Positions 5,099-11,842 of a stretch of DNA of 18,282 bases are shown one piece after another. How positions within the stretch are numbered: position 1 is the stretch's first letter; the number at the start of each line of letters is the position of its first letter. Under the pieces are notes generated by a model. That model saw only the letters and a list, made by a program, of their open reading frames with translations, was not told the origin of the DNA and did no database searches. The stretch comes from Bacteroidaceae bacterium (GTDB taxonomy: Bacteria > Bacteroidota > Bacteroidia > Bacteroidales > Bacteroidaceae). The position numbers were made by a program, and so were the translations under genes. Location: positions 1 through 18,282 of the forward strand of contig CAAGGT010000233.1 of assembly GCA_900769465.1 (NCBI GenBank), written 5' to 3'.

Positions 5099-7357
5099 TT
5101 ATTCCTTGATAAGGCGAACGCGCATATACCAATTTCCTTGATCTACACCGCCATCTACATCCAAAGTTCCATCTTTTCTAAGACGAATGTGATAATTATC
5201 TGAGGTTAGATATTCCACTTGTTCGTCGCCTCCACGAACTACTTCTTCTTTATTCCAAAAAAACAAATCCACCCATCCAATAAACTTCGCATTGTAACCC
5301 AAGAGGCCACCTTCCAACAAAGTCTTTCCGGGCAAACCAATATTATTAGCTGTTAATGTAGATTTTATAGAATCATAAGCCTTAGAATCCGCAATATTCC
5401 ATCCTTTCGGAGCATAGCTGGCATTAGTTGCAGTTGCAGCTCTTACATATATATTACTATTGCTACTAACATAAGCATCTTGCCTATTTCCATCAAAACC
5501 AATACTCAATCCGTTACCGGTATCATACAATGGAGAAGTATAGTCTTCACGTGTCCAAATATGATTAAAAATCTTAACCAAAGGATATTTGTACTCCTTT
5601 GCTTTTACCTGTCTTGTAGAATAATTTATGTCAGCGACATTTCCCAAAAGATAACAGTTCTCAACTTTTCCTTCCTTAATGGTAACATCCTCGCCTGCAG
5701 TGGCTCTAATGGAAGAACCTCTAAGGTATAGTGTTTTAACATTACCAAAGTCAAGTTCGGGATATTCCTCAATTGTTACTTTCTCTCCATTCCACGAAAC
5801 ACGTGATGGTTTATGATATTCATCACCGATAAAGAATCCCATATTCATACGCATTTTACCATTGATTACAGGGTAAACAACTATTACACGAGAATCTTTA
5901 TTGATTTGTGGTATATACTCCTCACAAATCTGTCCTACATGTTCCCCGCCTAATTTAATATCCTTTACCAGCGTTCCTTTTTTGTCAAATGTTGGAATGT
6001 CGAACTTTGTAACGGTACCACATTGGTACGCAGAAAACTCATTTGGCATAACTTCACCTTCCAGATAATCTTTTATCGCCTCCTTTCGCCCCGGGAAGCT
6101 ATCTGTATCTACCAATTCATACAAAGGAAGCAATGAACCGTTATCAGTAAAAGCAATCAAACCCACGTCTTTACTATTAATAAGTGAAGACATCCAAGCA
6201 CCTACGTTTTCTTTTGTAAATTTACTTATTAAATTCATCCTGGGTATGACACCACCTCCTATAACATCAACTTTGGTACTTATTTTGCTTTGATTTTCTT
6301 TATACGATTTTTTGAATTTGTCTTCAGCATCAGTGCTTGCATCTACCAATATGCCATCATACGCAGCAGAAGCAAAGGCTTCAAGATCATATTCGGTCTT
6401 AATATCGCTAACGTTAATCTCCATAGAATGACGAATTCTACCACCTAAACGAGCCTCAAGCACCACGTGGGTTCCATAATCTTCTATCAAATTCTTTAAA
6501 CCGTCAGGATTATCTGTTGCATAGTCATCGTCTAAACCATTAATTGCATTATAAGCAGCTTCGGTCATATATTCAGATGCAATTTTACGTGCTCCAAATT
6601 CAAAACTATAAGTTTGAGTTCCAATATTATAGTAAGTTATTGCATATTCATAATTACTATTCTTCACATGTTCCATAGTAAAGCTTGATCTGAGCTCACC
6701 TTTGAACTTACCATATTTACCTGTAACATTTACATTAGCTGCAAGTTGATTACTTATTTCTGAGACAGTAGAACCTGTAATGGTCTGCATACTATAATTC
6801 GTTTGACTATCGTCACAGGTCGCTATACCATTGGCATATAGGGCATTCATCATAAAAATCTGTCCTTTCACAGAAGCCGAATTTGCATATTGTTCCATTA
6901 CATTATAGCCATATCCCAAAGCATATTTTTTGGTGCCAACAGTTGCCGTTGTATTATCGTTCTCGTCGTAATCGCCCTCCCACTTCTGCTGCAAATTCAA
7001 TATCATATTTTTGCTTTCATCATTGGGAAATACGATGCGCAATTCTCCATTCTGACGTTCTTCGTGGATATTGTCTGTAACGTGTATCTCAACCGTAGCA
7101 TTACCTTCACCTTCACTAGGAATCACGTCAAAGAAATCACCATTTTTTTCAATTCTCCATTCAGAATCACTCTTGATTTCAAATGGAACAACATAGCTCC
7201 ACGCCTCCAGTTCCATCAAGTCTACATCACTTGGTAACACCACTTCGGCCTGAATACCTTCCAAATCATCATCATCGCTACAAGCACTAAAAGTCATACA
7301 GCAAGCAAACATTGCAATGACAAGTGCGGAAATTTTGAAAGAAACTAACTTTTTCAT
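5099..7357 (-). CDS. BACON-MACPF surface lipoprotein with FISUMP-like C-terminal domain (BSAP-like)
   Basis: First gene of the lipoprotein operon, 752 aa. The signal peptide ends FSAC, lipid on C26, followed by S-D-D-D-D-D, the classic Bacteroides surface-export signal. Residues about 38-125 are a BACON-type domain. Residues about 140-430 form a MACPF (membrane attack complex/perforin) domain: the signature sits at 292-306 (EDYGTHVVLEARLGG), flanked by two polar stretches that could unfold into membrane hairpins. Residues about 590-752 resemble the Fibrobacter paralogous domain (FISUMP): VKIFNHIWTRED, YAPKGWNIADSKAYDSI, GNWYMRVRLIKE. Secreted Bacteroidales MACPF proteins (BSAP family) kill related strains by forming pores after binding a surface receptor. 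A similar role here, with the C-terminal domain as binder, is inference. The operon is AT-richer by eye than the phage genes, suggesting separate acquisition. Confidence 0.9.
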   Translation of the reverse strand: MKKLVSFKISALVIAMFACCMTFSACSDDDDLEGIQAEVVLPSDVDLMELEAWSYVVPFEIKSDSEWRIEKNGDFFDVIPSEGEGNATVEIHVTDNIHEERQNGELRIVFPNDESKNMILNLQQKWEGDYDENDNTTATVGTKKYALGYGYNVMEQYANSASVKGQIFMMNALYANGIATCDDSQTNYSMQTITGSTVSEISNQLAANVNVTGKYGKFKGELRSSFTMEHVKNSNYEYAITYYNIGTQTYSFEFGARKIASEYMTEAAYNAINGLDDDYATDNPDGLKNLIEDYGTHVVLEARLGGRIRHSMEINVSDIKTEYDLEAFASAAYDGILVDASTDAEDKFKKSYKENQSKISTKVDVIGGGVIPRMNLISKFTKENVGAWMSSLINSKDVGLIAFTDNGSLLPLYELVDTDSFPGRKEAIKDYLEGEVMPNEFSAYQCGTVTKFDIPTFDKKGTLVKDIKLGGEHVGQICEEYIPQINKDSRVIVVYPVINGKMRMNMGFFIGDEYHKPSRVSWNGEKVTIEEYPELDFGNVKTLYLRGSSIRATAGEDVTIKEGKVENCYLLGNVADINYSTRQVKAKEYKYPLVKIFNHIWTREDYTSPLYDTGNGLSIGFDGNRQDAYVSSNSNIYVRAATATNASYAPKGWNIADSKAYDSIKSTLTANNIGLPGKTLLEGGLLGYNAKFIGWVDLFFWNKEEVVRGGDEQVEYLTSDNYHIRLRKDGTLDVDGGVDQGNWYMRVRLIKE

Positions 7358-7450
7358 TTTGGAAATTGTTTTAATTAATATTTATTTACTTATTTAACAT
7401 TACTATACCTGCATTTTATCTCACAATATCTTGCCTGCAAAACAGATTTT

Positions 7451-7475
7451 ATAGGTAAGCCTTATGTGTACCTAT
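7451..7475. repeat. Inverted repeat, possible operator upstream of the MACPF operon
   Basis: ATAGGTA (7451-7457) and TACCTAT (7469-7475) are perfect 7-bp inverted arms 11 bases apart. On the minus strand TAGGCA and TAGGTA also occur as direct repeats 10 bp apart, one helical turn. The site is about 95-120 bp upstream of the MACPF start codon, where a regulator could act. Confidence 0.3.
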
Positions 7476-7492
7476 ACTTGCCTAACGGACAC

Positions 7493-7590
7493 AAAAAAAG
7501 CGTGAGATCCTGTAGCTGTTACTCGTCCCACACATCAAGGCTCTCGCATTGCCCACCATAGTTGAACGAGCAACGCAGAAGCCTCACGCC
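7493..7590 (-). ncRNA. Candidate structured small RNA or leader ending in an intrinsic terminator
   Basis: Read on the minus strand the segment folds into one long helix. P1 pairs GCGTGAG (7589-7583) with CTCACGC (7506-7500). After an internal loop, P2 pairs nine bases, 7574-7566 with 7526-7518, including one G-U. TCAA/TTGA (7565-7562 with 7538-7535) stacks directly on P2, and a 3-bp GGC/GCC pair closes the tip. P1 is followed at once by seven U residues (7499-7493), so the 3' end is an intrinsic terminator. A promoter-like pair (TTTG at 7620-7617, TACATATC at 7598-7591, 18 bases apart) would start transcription close to the 5' side of P1. The whole unit of about 98 nt could be an independent RNA, or a premature-termination leader for the MACPF operon. 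No known family is recognised. Confidence 0.5.
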
Positions 7591-7620
7591 GATATGTATA
7601 TAACAAACCACTATATCAAA
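7591..7620 (-). promoter_or_regulatory. Candidate promoter of the structured RNA
   Basis: On the minus strand an exact TTTG (7620-7617) lies 18 bases upstream of TACATATC (7598-7591), a partial match to TAnnTTTG. The predicted start falls within a few bases of the first helix of the RNA at 7590-7493. Confidence 0.3.
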
Positions 7621-7702
7621 AGTTACCAATGATACATAATCGTTGATTACTTGATACAAGCAGTATGCATAAACACACCACAAGGCATCTACCATTGCTT
7701 CA

Positions 7703-7747
7703 TTCTTGACTATGGTTAGAATTTGCGAGATTCTGATGTGTCAAGAA
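7703..7747. repeat. Nested inverted repeat in the intergenic region
   Basis: Outer arms TTCTTGAC (7703-7710) and GTCAAGAA (7740-7747) are a perfect 8-bp inverted repeat. Between them AGAAT (7718-7722) and ATTCT (7730-7734) form a second perfect pair. The arrangement is nearly symmetric, with 7- and 5-base gaps and a 7-base loop. There is no U-tract, so it is not a terminator; it could be a protein-binding or recombination site or part of an RNA. Confidence 0.35.
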
Positions 7748-7912
7748 AGAACGTTAGTAAACGCTTTTCAATAAAATATTGCACCCTCCCACATAACCCA
7801 TATCGGGCTTCTGCAAGCGATATGCATTTGCAAAAATAAATATTTTTTGCTATATTCCTATACCAAAGGTCAAAATTGTTAAAAACAATTTACATAAGAT
7901 GTTATACAACAC

Positions 7913-7943
7913 AAAAAAGCCTCCCTGCTTAACATAGAGAGGC
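7913..7943 (-). terminator. Rho-independent terminator of the terminase gene
   Basis: On the minus strand GCCTCTCT (7943-7936) pairs with AGGGAGGC (7926-7919), 8 bp with one mismatch and a 9-base loop, then six U residues (7918-7913). It lies about 20 bases beyond the terminase stop codon, closing the phage packaging transcript before the lipoprotein operon. Confidence 0.8.
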
Positions 7944-7964
7944 ACAAATAATTAAGATAGATAC

Positions 7965-9596
7965 CTACATAACCCCACTTGCGGTAACAGGGAATATCTC
8001 TCTATAAGGAAACTTCTCTGCTCCGATATACAGCGTATCAAACGCATCGGTGCCGTCAGTGCGGTGTTCAAGCAGGTTCTCTTCCGTCTCGTCCAACTTC
8101 TCACCGCCTTTGTCCTTGCGGAAACCGTTGCGCCCACGCACGACACCTGCTGTCTGAATGGCAAGGATAAGGTCATCGTTGTTCTGACGGTTGAAGAACG
8201 GCATAAGCCTCTGCTTGCCGGCAAAGCCTTGATTGATTAAAAGGTACTTTTCATCGTGTCGCATTGGATTGCCAAGATAGACATCTTCCACTTGCCAGCC
8301 TCTCTTCTCAAATTCGTGGCATACTACCCAATGAAAGTCCTGCTCATTGACAGCATAGTTCGCACCAAGTGCTGTGGTGTCATAGTAGTAAACCACTGTC
8401 TTGTATTGGTGGTGCATATAGTAATTGCAGAACTCCTCAACAAGTGCCGGGATTTTCCTCTCAAACTTCACATAAAAGGATTTTATGATGTTCAGCCTAC
8501 GACCCTCGGGCTGTCCTGCGACTATCCAATTAATGTTTGCATTGTAGTCCATACCAATGCAGATAGGAGCAAGAGGATTGATGTCCTTGTCTGCACGGCA
8601 GTCCATAGCTTCAGGGGCAAAGTCATAACCGAGGCTGTCGAGGTATTCAAAATCGCTGGCATTGTACTTATGCCCCTCACGCATTGAAGAGTAGAAGCCG
8701 TCCTTCGCTATTCCGATCCTCTGACAAAGGATAGAGGTTTGGAATGTTTTTGGCGTAAGGTCGCGCTTCATCTGCTTAATGTAGTTCTCGCCCAACAACT
8801 GCAAGTTCTCGATGCTGCTGTACTCCTTGTAATAGACTGCAACAGAACGCATCTTGTTGAGGTTTGTATCGAGTGTGCGAAGGTATCTTTTGAGGTATTT
8901 CGGCACAGCCTTGCCCTCGTCTTTTAATCTACGCACACGCTCCTTTGTCTTCCATATCTCGTATATGGTGGCCTTGATTGTATCTATCAGCTCTTCGTCC
9001 ATCTTATCCTTGTAGTGCAGGAACCACGAGCCTTTCTGTGTCTGTGGCATATCACTCAATATCATTATCGAGTGATTGAACGAGTGCCTGCCGAAATATG
9101 ACTTTATACCGCCATTGGCAGGGAATGTTTCATCTTTCAGCTTTTCATAATCAATAAACTTTGCCTCGTCGATAAGCAACCACGAAAGCGTAAGCGAGTT
9201 GGAAGAGCCGGGCCTGTCCTGTGATATGATGACTGCAACAGAACCATTATAGAACGATATAACGTGTTCGTAATCGCTCGGCTCGATAATCGCCTTTGCA
9301 AAGGATTTCGGAGGCTTGCGACCGACAACATAATGCACTCCTTGAATATATCCCCAACGCTTCCACGCGGCAAAAAGCCCCGGCAAAGTGTTGGTAAGTC
9401 CGTGCTTGAAGGTGGGTACTACAATGCCACCCGTACTGCCCGGCATACGTTGCATATTGCGGAGAACGAAAGGTGCAGCAATACTGTCCGTCTTTCCTGT
9501 TCTTCGCCCTGCAACAATCACGGAGATATTAGCACCGATAAGCTGTGTGAGGCGTTGCGGTTCGTTAAAGTATATTTGCTTGTTTGGCTTTGACAT
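7965..9596 (-). CDS. Phage terminase large subunit
   Basis: 543 aa. This is the motor that packages phage DNA into the prohead and cuts it. The N-terminal ATPase domain shows Walker A in VAGRRTGKTD (residues about 28-37, K35) and Walker B in LLIDEAKF (D143, E144). The C-terminal RuvC-like nuclease domain shows three acidic sites: ICIGMDYNAN (D350), VYYYDTTA (D406) and HRTDGTDAFD (D514/D517). The ATG at 9596 was chosen. The frame stays open upstream to a GTG at 9728, but that extension would translate two perfect hairpins and is unlike known terminases. The gene has its own promoter (9764-9795), a leader of about 165 bases and a terminator right after the stop. It is separated from the small packaging genes by the Abi gene. 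Confidence 0.93.
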   Translation of the reverse strand: MSKPNKQIYFNEPQRLTQLIGANISVIVAGRRTGKTDSIAAPFVLRNMQRMPGSTGGIVVPTFKHGLTNTLPGLFAAWKRWGYIQGVHYVVGRKPPKSFAKAIIEPSDYEHVISFYNGSVAVIISQDRPGSSNSLTLSWLLIDEAKFIDYEKLKDETFPANGGIKSYFGRHSFNHSIMILSDMPQTQKGSWFLHYKDKMDEELIDTIKATIYEIWKTKERVRRLKDEGKAVPKYLKRYLRTLDTNLNKMRSVAVYYKEYSSIENLQLLGENYIKQMKRDLTPKTFQTSILCQRIGIAKDGFYSSMREGHKYNASDFEYLDSLGYDFAPEAMDCRADKDINPLAPICIGMDYNANINWIVAGQPEGRRLNIIKSFYVKFERKIPALVEEFCNYYMHHQYKTVVYYYDTTALGANYAVNEQDFHWVVCHEFEKRGWQVEDVYLGNPMRHDEKYLLINQGFAGKQRLMPFFNRQNNDDLILAIQTAGVVRGRNGFRKDKGGEKLDETEENLLEHRTDGTDAFDTLYIGAEKFPYREIFPVTASGVM

Positions 9597-9597
9597 A

Positions 9598-9622
9598 TTG
9601 CAGTGTATGAGTAACACTGCAA
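9598..9622 (-). promoter_or_regulatory. Perfect hairpin abutting the terminase start codon
   Basis: TTGCAGTG (9598-9605) and CACTGCAA (9615-9622) form an 8-bp perfect stem with a 9-base loop, ending one base before the ATG at 9596-9594. In the mRNA it would cover the ribosome landing site, which suggests translational control of the terminase. Confidence 0.45.
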
Positions 9623-9670
9623 ATTTCGCGTGCGACTTAGCGAGAAAAAAAGACAAGCATATAAAATGAC

Positions 9671-9701
9671 TCAAGCCCAATCGACTAAGGATTGGGCTTG
9701 A
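9671..9701 (-). promoter_or_regulatory. Perfect 12-bp hairpin in the terminase leader
   Basis: TCAAGCCCAATC (9671-9682) and GATTGGGCTTGA (9690-9701) form a perfect 12-bp stem with a 7-base loop. On the minus strand it is followed by GTCATTTTATATG, only a weak U-tract. It lies downstream of both the Abi stop codon and the terminase promoter, so it may act as a leaky terminator or attenuator in the terminase leader. Confidence 0.5.
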
Positions 9702-9763
9702 TACTGTACTGTTTAACGTGCAAGACACTGCGACTACGGCTGTGAATTACACGATTCTGTGTG

Positions 9764-9795
9764 CAAATATATGAACAAAAGTTTTGCCAAACAAG
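9764..9795 (-). promoter_or_regulatory. Promoter of the terminase large subunit gene
   Basis: On the minus strand TATATTTG (9771-9764) is an exact -7 box and CTTG (9795-9792), 20 bases upstream, is one mismatch from the -33 consensus TTTG. Transcription would start near 9757, giving a leader of about 160 bases that contains both hairpins. Confidence 0.55.
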
Positions 9796-9805
9796 TTTTT
9801 GATAG

Positions 9806-10696
9806 TTAAAAATTAAGACCGGAACATTTTTTGAGTATTTCCACAAGTTCAACTCTCTGTTTCTTGAAACGTGCATACAAATCATAAAGTTCCTTTTGCA
9901 GGTCGTTTGCTCTATTCTGTGATATTTGCTTCAGCACATATTGCAGAACAGTTATTGCTCCATTTAAGTTTTGGCAATCAGCACCGGCAAGCCCAAGCTT
10001 CGGACCTTTTGCACTAATACCATTCGGGAGTTGCAAATCAAATAGTGCAGAACCATGAGCACACTTGTTTCGTAAAGTGTAGATAGCATCAATGTATGTA
10101 GCAAAAACCGCAGATTTACCGACACCAAAGTTTCTTGCTATAGCTTTTTTGTCGTCTTTATTGTCAATAGACTTATACAGCCTCACAATACTACCGAATG
10201 TCATAAACTCAACCGTTTTCCAAGCAGGAGCATATTTATCGGCAGGATATTTATTGTGATGTCTCTTTATCTGCTGGTTTTTCCTGAACGCCTCCGACTG
10301 ATATACCTTTCTATCAAAATCATTTATAAAGGACTGAATGACTACAGTAGGACTCACAAACCACAACGGGTCAGCTTTATACTGCAACGACATATAGTAT
10401 GTAAGATAGGTTCGGAAAGCCACCTCAACACGAGTTAAATATCTGTTGAGAATGTTCCTTAAGTCGAAATCAAAATAGTACAGGGCTACAGCATCTTCAA
10501 ACTGTGTTCCGGGTACAACATTATGAGTTCTGTTCGCCGTTTGTGGGTGTGTCTGTTCAAACGGGAAGAAATAGAAACCTAAACGATAATAACCAATATC
10601 GTGCAATATCTCTTTTGCTTTCTCGGGGTCGTTTATGATTATACCACGAGAACGCAATATATCAATTTGTTCATCAACAGTTTTTGCCGTTTTCAT
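9806..10696 (-). CDS. Abi_2 (AbiD/AbiF-like) abortive infection protein with HEPN motif
   Basis: 296 aa, normal length for the Abi_2 family (PF07751). The N-terminus (VDEQIDILRSRGIIIND, then ILHDIGYYRLGFYFFPF) is the usual start of this family. The C-terminal half carries LRNKCAHGSALFD, the R-x4-H motif (R209, H214) of HEPN RNases. Abi_2 proteins block infection by other phages, and RNA cleavage by the HEPN site is the expected activity; a specific target cannot be read from sequence. The gene has its own -7 box 21 bases upstream of the ATG. It sits between packaging genes without being coupled to them, as expected for a superinfection-exclusion cargo gene of a prophage. Confidence 0.88.
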   Translation of the reverse strand: MKTAKTVDEQIDILRSRGIIINDPEKAKEILHDIGYYRLGFYFFPFEQTHPQTANRTHNVVPGTQFEDAVALYYFDFDLRNILNRYLTRVEVAFRTYLTYYMSLQYKADPLWFVSPTVVIQSFINDFDRKVYQSEAFRKNQQIKRHHNKYPADKYAPAWKTVEFMTFGSIVRLYKSIDNKDDKKAIARNFGVGKSAVFATYIDAIYTLRNKCAHGSALFDLQLPNGISAKGPKLGLAGADCQNLNGAITVLQYVLKQISQNRANDLQKELYDLYARFKKQRVELVEILKKCSGLNF

Positions 10697-10716
10697 TACG
10701 ATTTATTATTTGTTTA

Positions 10717-10724
10717 CAAAGGTA
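10717..10724 (-). promoter_or_regulatory. -7 box of the Abi gene promoter
   Basis: On the minus strand TACCTTTG is an exact match to the Bacteroidetes -7 consensus, 20 bases before the Abi ATG at 10696. No good -33 match lies at the expected distance (10744-10748). Confidence 0.45.
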
Positions 10725-10739
10725 ATAAATAACTTTCAT

Positions 10740-11369
10740 TTATAACTGACTTTTGGTACTTTCCGTTTCTTTATCGCTAAATAAAACATCTTCCTCCAAG
10801 TCTGCCTCTTCGTACTCCACATCTTCAATGTCTATTGTCTCGGCACGATACTTTGCAATCATCTTCTGTATCTTCTCCTGAATGTTCGGTATAGGCTTGA
10901 TACCAAGAACAGAGGGGTCATCGGTGGCTGTGAACGGCTGAACAACGATAAGGTCATACGGAACGGCCTGTTCATCTTCAAGGTCAATGCGGTTGAACTT
11001 CGCATAGCTTGAAGCTGCTTTCTCCATTGTTTTTGTGTCCTTGCGTTTCTTCGCCATTTGGTATGTCTCCAAAATCATTTCGTTGTATCTCCAACGGTGG
11101 AAATCACGGCTTGCCTGTGCAAGGTGCGGTAACATCGCCTTTATGACGGATAGGTCCGAATATGCCAACGGCTTTGATATGCTGTACCTATCCATAGCGA
11201 CCTCGACGAACTGACGATCCTTTGCATCGGGATTGGCAATGCACCAGTTGTAGAGGTCGCGTACACGCAAAAGGCGATTTACGACAACATCGGGAAAACG
11301 CTGTCGCAACTCCTCTTCTGCTGTGAAAAGGTCGGTTCGGGCTATGTCAATAACAGAGGGGAAAGGCAT
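10740..11369 (-). CDS. Phage packaging-associated protein, possible terminase accessory subunit
   Basis: 209 aa. I cannot name the family. Mostly helical, with a Trp/Arg-rich segment (DLYNWCIANPDAKDRQF, then DFHRWRYNEMILETYQMAKK) and an acidic C-terminus (EDVEYEEADLEEDVLF). Its position between the HTH-type small terminase-like gene and the terminase large subunit suggests a packaging role. The ATG at 11369 is preferred. An in-frame ATG at 11429 has a strong AGGAGG site, but the extra 20 residues are a translated TTTTCACTTTTCAGC-type repeat giving a signal-like sequence that a cytoplasmic protein should lack. The same repeat also sits directly before the ATG of the neighbouring gene. Confidence 0.7.
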   Translation of the reverse strand: MPFPSVIDIARTDLFTAEEELRQRFPDVVVNRLLRVRDLYNWCIANPDAKDRQFVEVAMDRYSISKPLAYSDLSVIKAMLPHLAQASRDFHRWRYNEMILETYQMAKKRKDTKTMEKAASSYAKFNRIDLEDEQAVPYDLIVVQPFTATDDPSVLGIKPIPNIQEKIQKMIAKYRAETIDIEDVEYEEADLEEDVLFSDKETESTKSQL

Positions 11370-11374
11370 ATAGA

Positions 11375-11405
11375 AGCGGAAAGGGGAAAGCTGAAAAGTG
11401 AAAAG
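11375..11405. repeat. Pyrimidine-rich CTTTTCA-type repeat, copy 1
   Basis: On the minus strand the stretch reads as CTTTTCA/CTTTTCAG/CTTTCCCC units directly before the ATG at 11369. A second copy with the same units lies at 11808-11841, directly before the next upstream gene. Short intergenic repeats of this type are common in Bacteroides genomes. Confidence 0.5.
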
Positions 11406-11510
11406 TATTAGTAATAGACCGGCACGCATTATTGCCTCCTATCACTATTCGCACCCCAGCCACGACAGACTTTTATCCTGTCGGGCTGACTAATGCTGTG
11501 ATAGTCGGCG

Positions 11511-11532
11511 ATAGCTCGCTACGCTTCGCTAT
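11511..11532. repeat. Inverted repeat at the end of the small terminase gene
   Basis: ATAGC (11511-11515) and GCTAT (11528-11532) flank GCTCGCTACGCTTCGC-type sequence that repeats the unit AGCG three times on the minus strand. It overlaps the stop codon of the 11529-11804 gene. A second hairpin (CGACAG 11463-11468 with CTGTCG 11478-11483) follows downstream. Neither has a U-tract. Confidence 0.35.
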
Positions 11533-11804
11533 TCGTCGTCCTCCATATCAAGTAAATTCTTATGTGTGTTCTCAATAGCAAGAGGGCTACCCACCTGTGC
11601 GAGTAGCATTTCCTGATGCAAGAGCTTCACTTTGCTGCTTGCCTTGCCTCGGTAGTACCTCTTGCTGACTTCGCTTTCCTTGCGTGCGATATCCTCGCGA
11701 AGCTGCTCGGCCGGCAAGTCAAGTATTACGGCCATATCCGAAATTTTGAGGTATATGCTGGCGAATTTCTCTATCTGTGTAAGCTGTTCTTCTGTGTAGG
11801 TCAT
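11529..11804 (-). CDS. Small terminase-like HTH protein
   Basis: 91 aa. Residues 15-40 (SIYLKISDMAVILDLPAEQLREDI in outline) read as a helix-turn-helix of the type found in phage small terminase subunits. It is followed by KRYYRGKASSKVKLLHQE, which resembles the helical tail after the HTH in many of these proteins. Small terminases bind the packaging start site on phage DNA and regulate the large subunit. The large subunit gene lies two genes downstream. The stop codon is embedded in a GC-rich inverted repeat (11511-11532). The protein is short for a terminase small subunit, so it may only be the DNA-binding part. Confidence 0.6.
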   Translation of the reverse strand: MTYTEEQLTQIEKFASIYLKISDMAVILDLPAEQLREDIARKESEVSKRYYRGKASSKVKLLHQEMLLAQVGSPLAIENTHKNLLDMEDDE

Positions 11805-11807
11805 AAT

Positions 11808-11841
11808 GTGAAAGCTGAAAGGTGAAAGGTGAAAACGGAAA
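11808..11841. repeat. Pyrimidine-rich CTTTTCA-type repeat, copy 2
   Basis: On the minus strand the stretch has TTTTCCGTTTTCA followed by three CTTTCA units (CACCTTTCACCTTTCAGCTTTCA), ending just before the ATG at 11804. It fills nearly the whole gap between the PLD-like gene and the small terminase gene. Copy 1 is at 11375-11405. Confidence 0.5.
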
Positions 11842-11842
11842 A

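Larger units (their letters stand above)
7358..7964. other. 607-bp intergenic region between terminase and lipoprotein operons
   Basis: No protein gene is seen on either strand. From right to left (direction of transcription) it holds the terminator after the terminase gene (7913-7943), a nested inverted repeat (7703-7747), a candidate structured RNA with a promoter-like site (7493-7620), and an inverted repeat (7451-7475). The last 90 bases before the MACPF start are AT-rich. No clear TAnnTTTG box lies directly upstream of the MACPF gene, so its promoter is not identified. Confidence 0.6.

Noticed and set aside
9597..9728. N-terminal extension of the terminase from a GTG at 9728
   Set aside because: The extra 44 residues would be encoded by two perfect hairpins and do not resemble a terminase; the ATG at 9596 gives a normal start.
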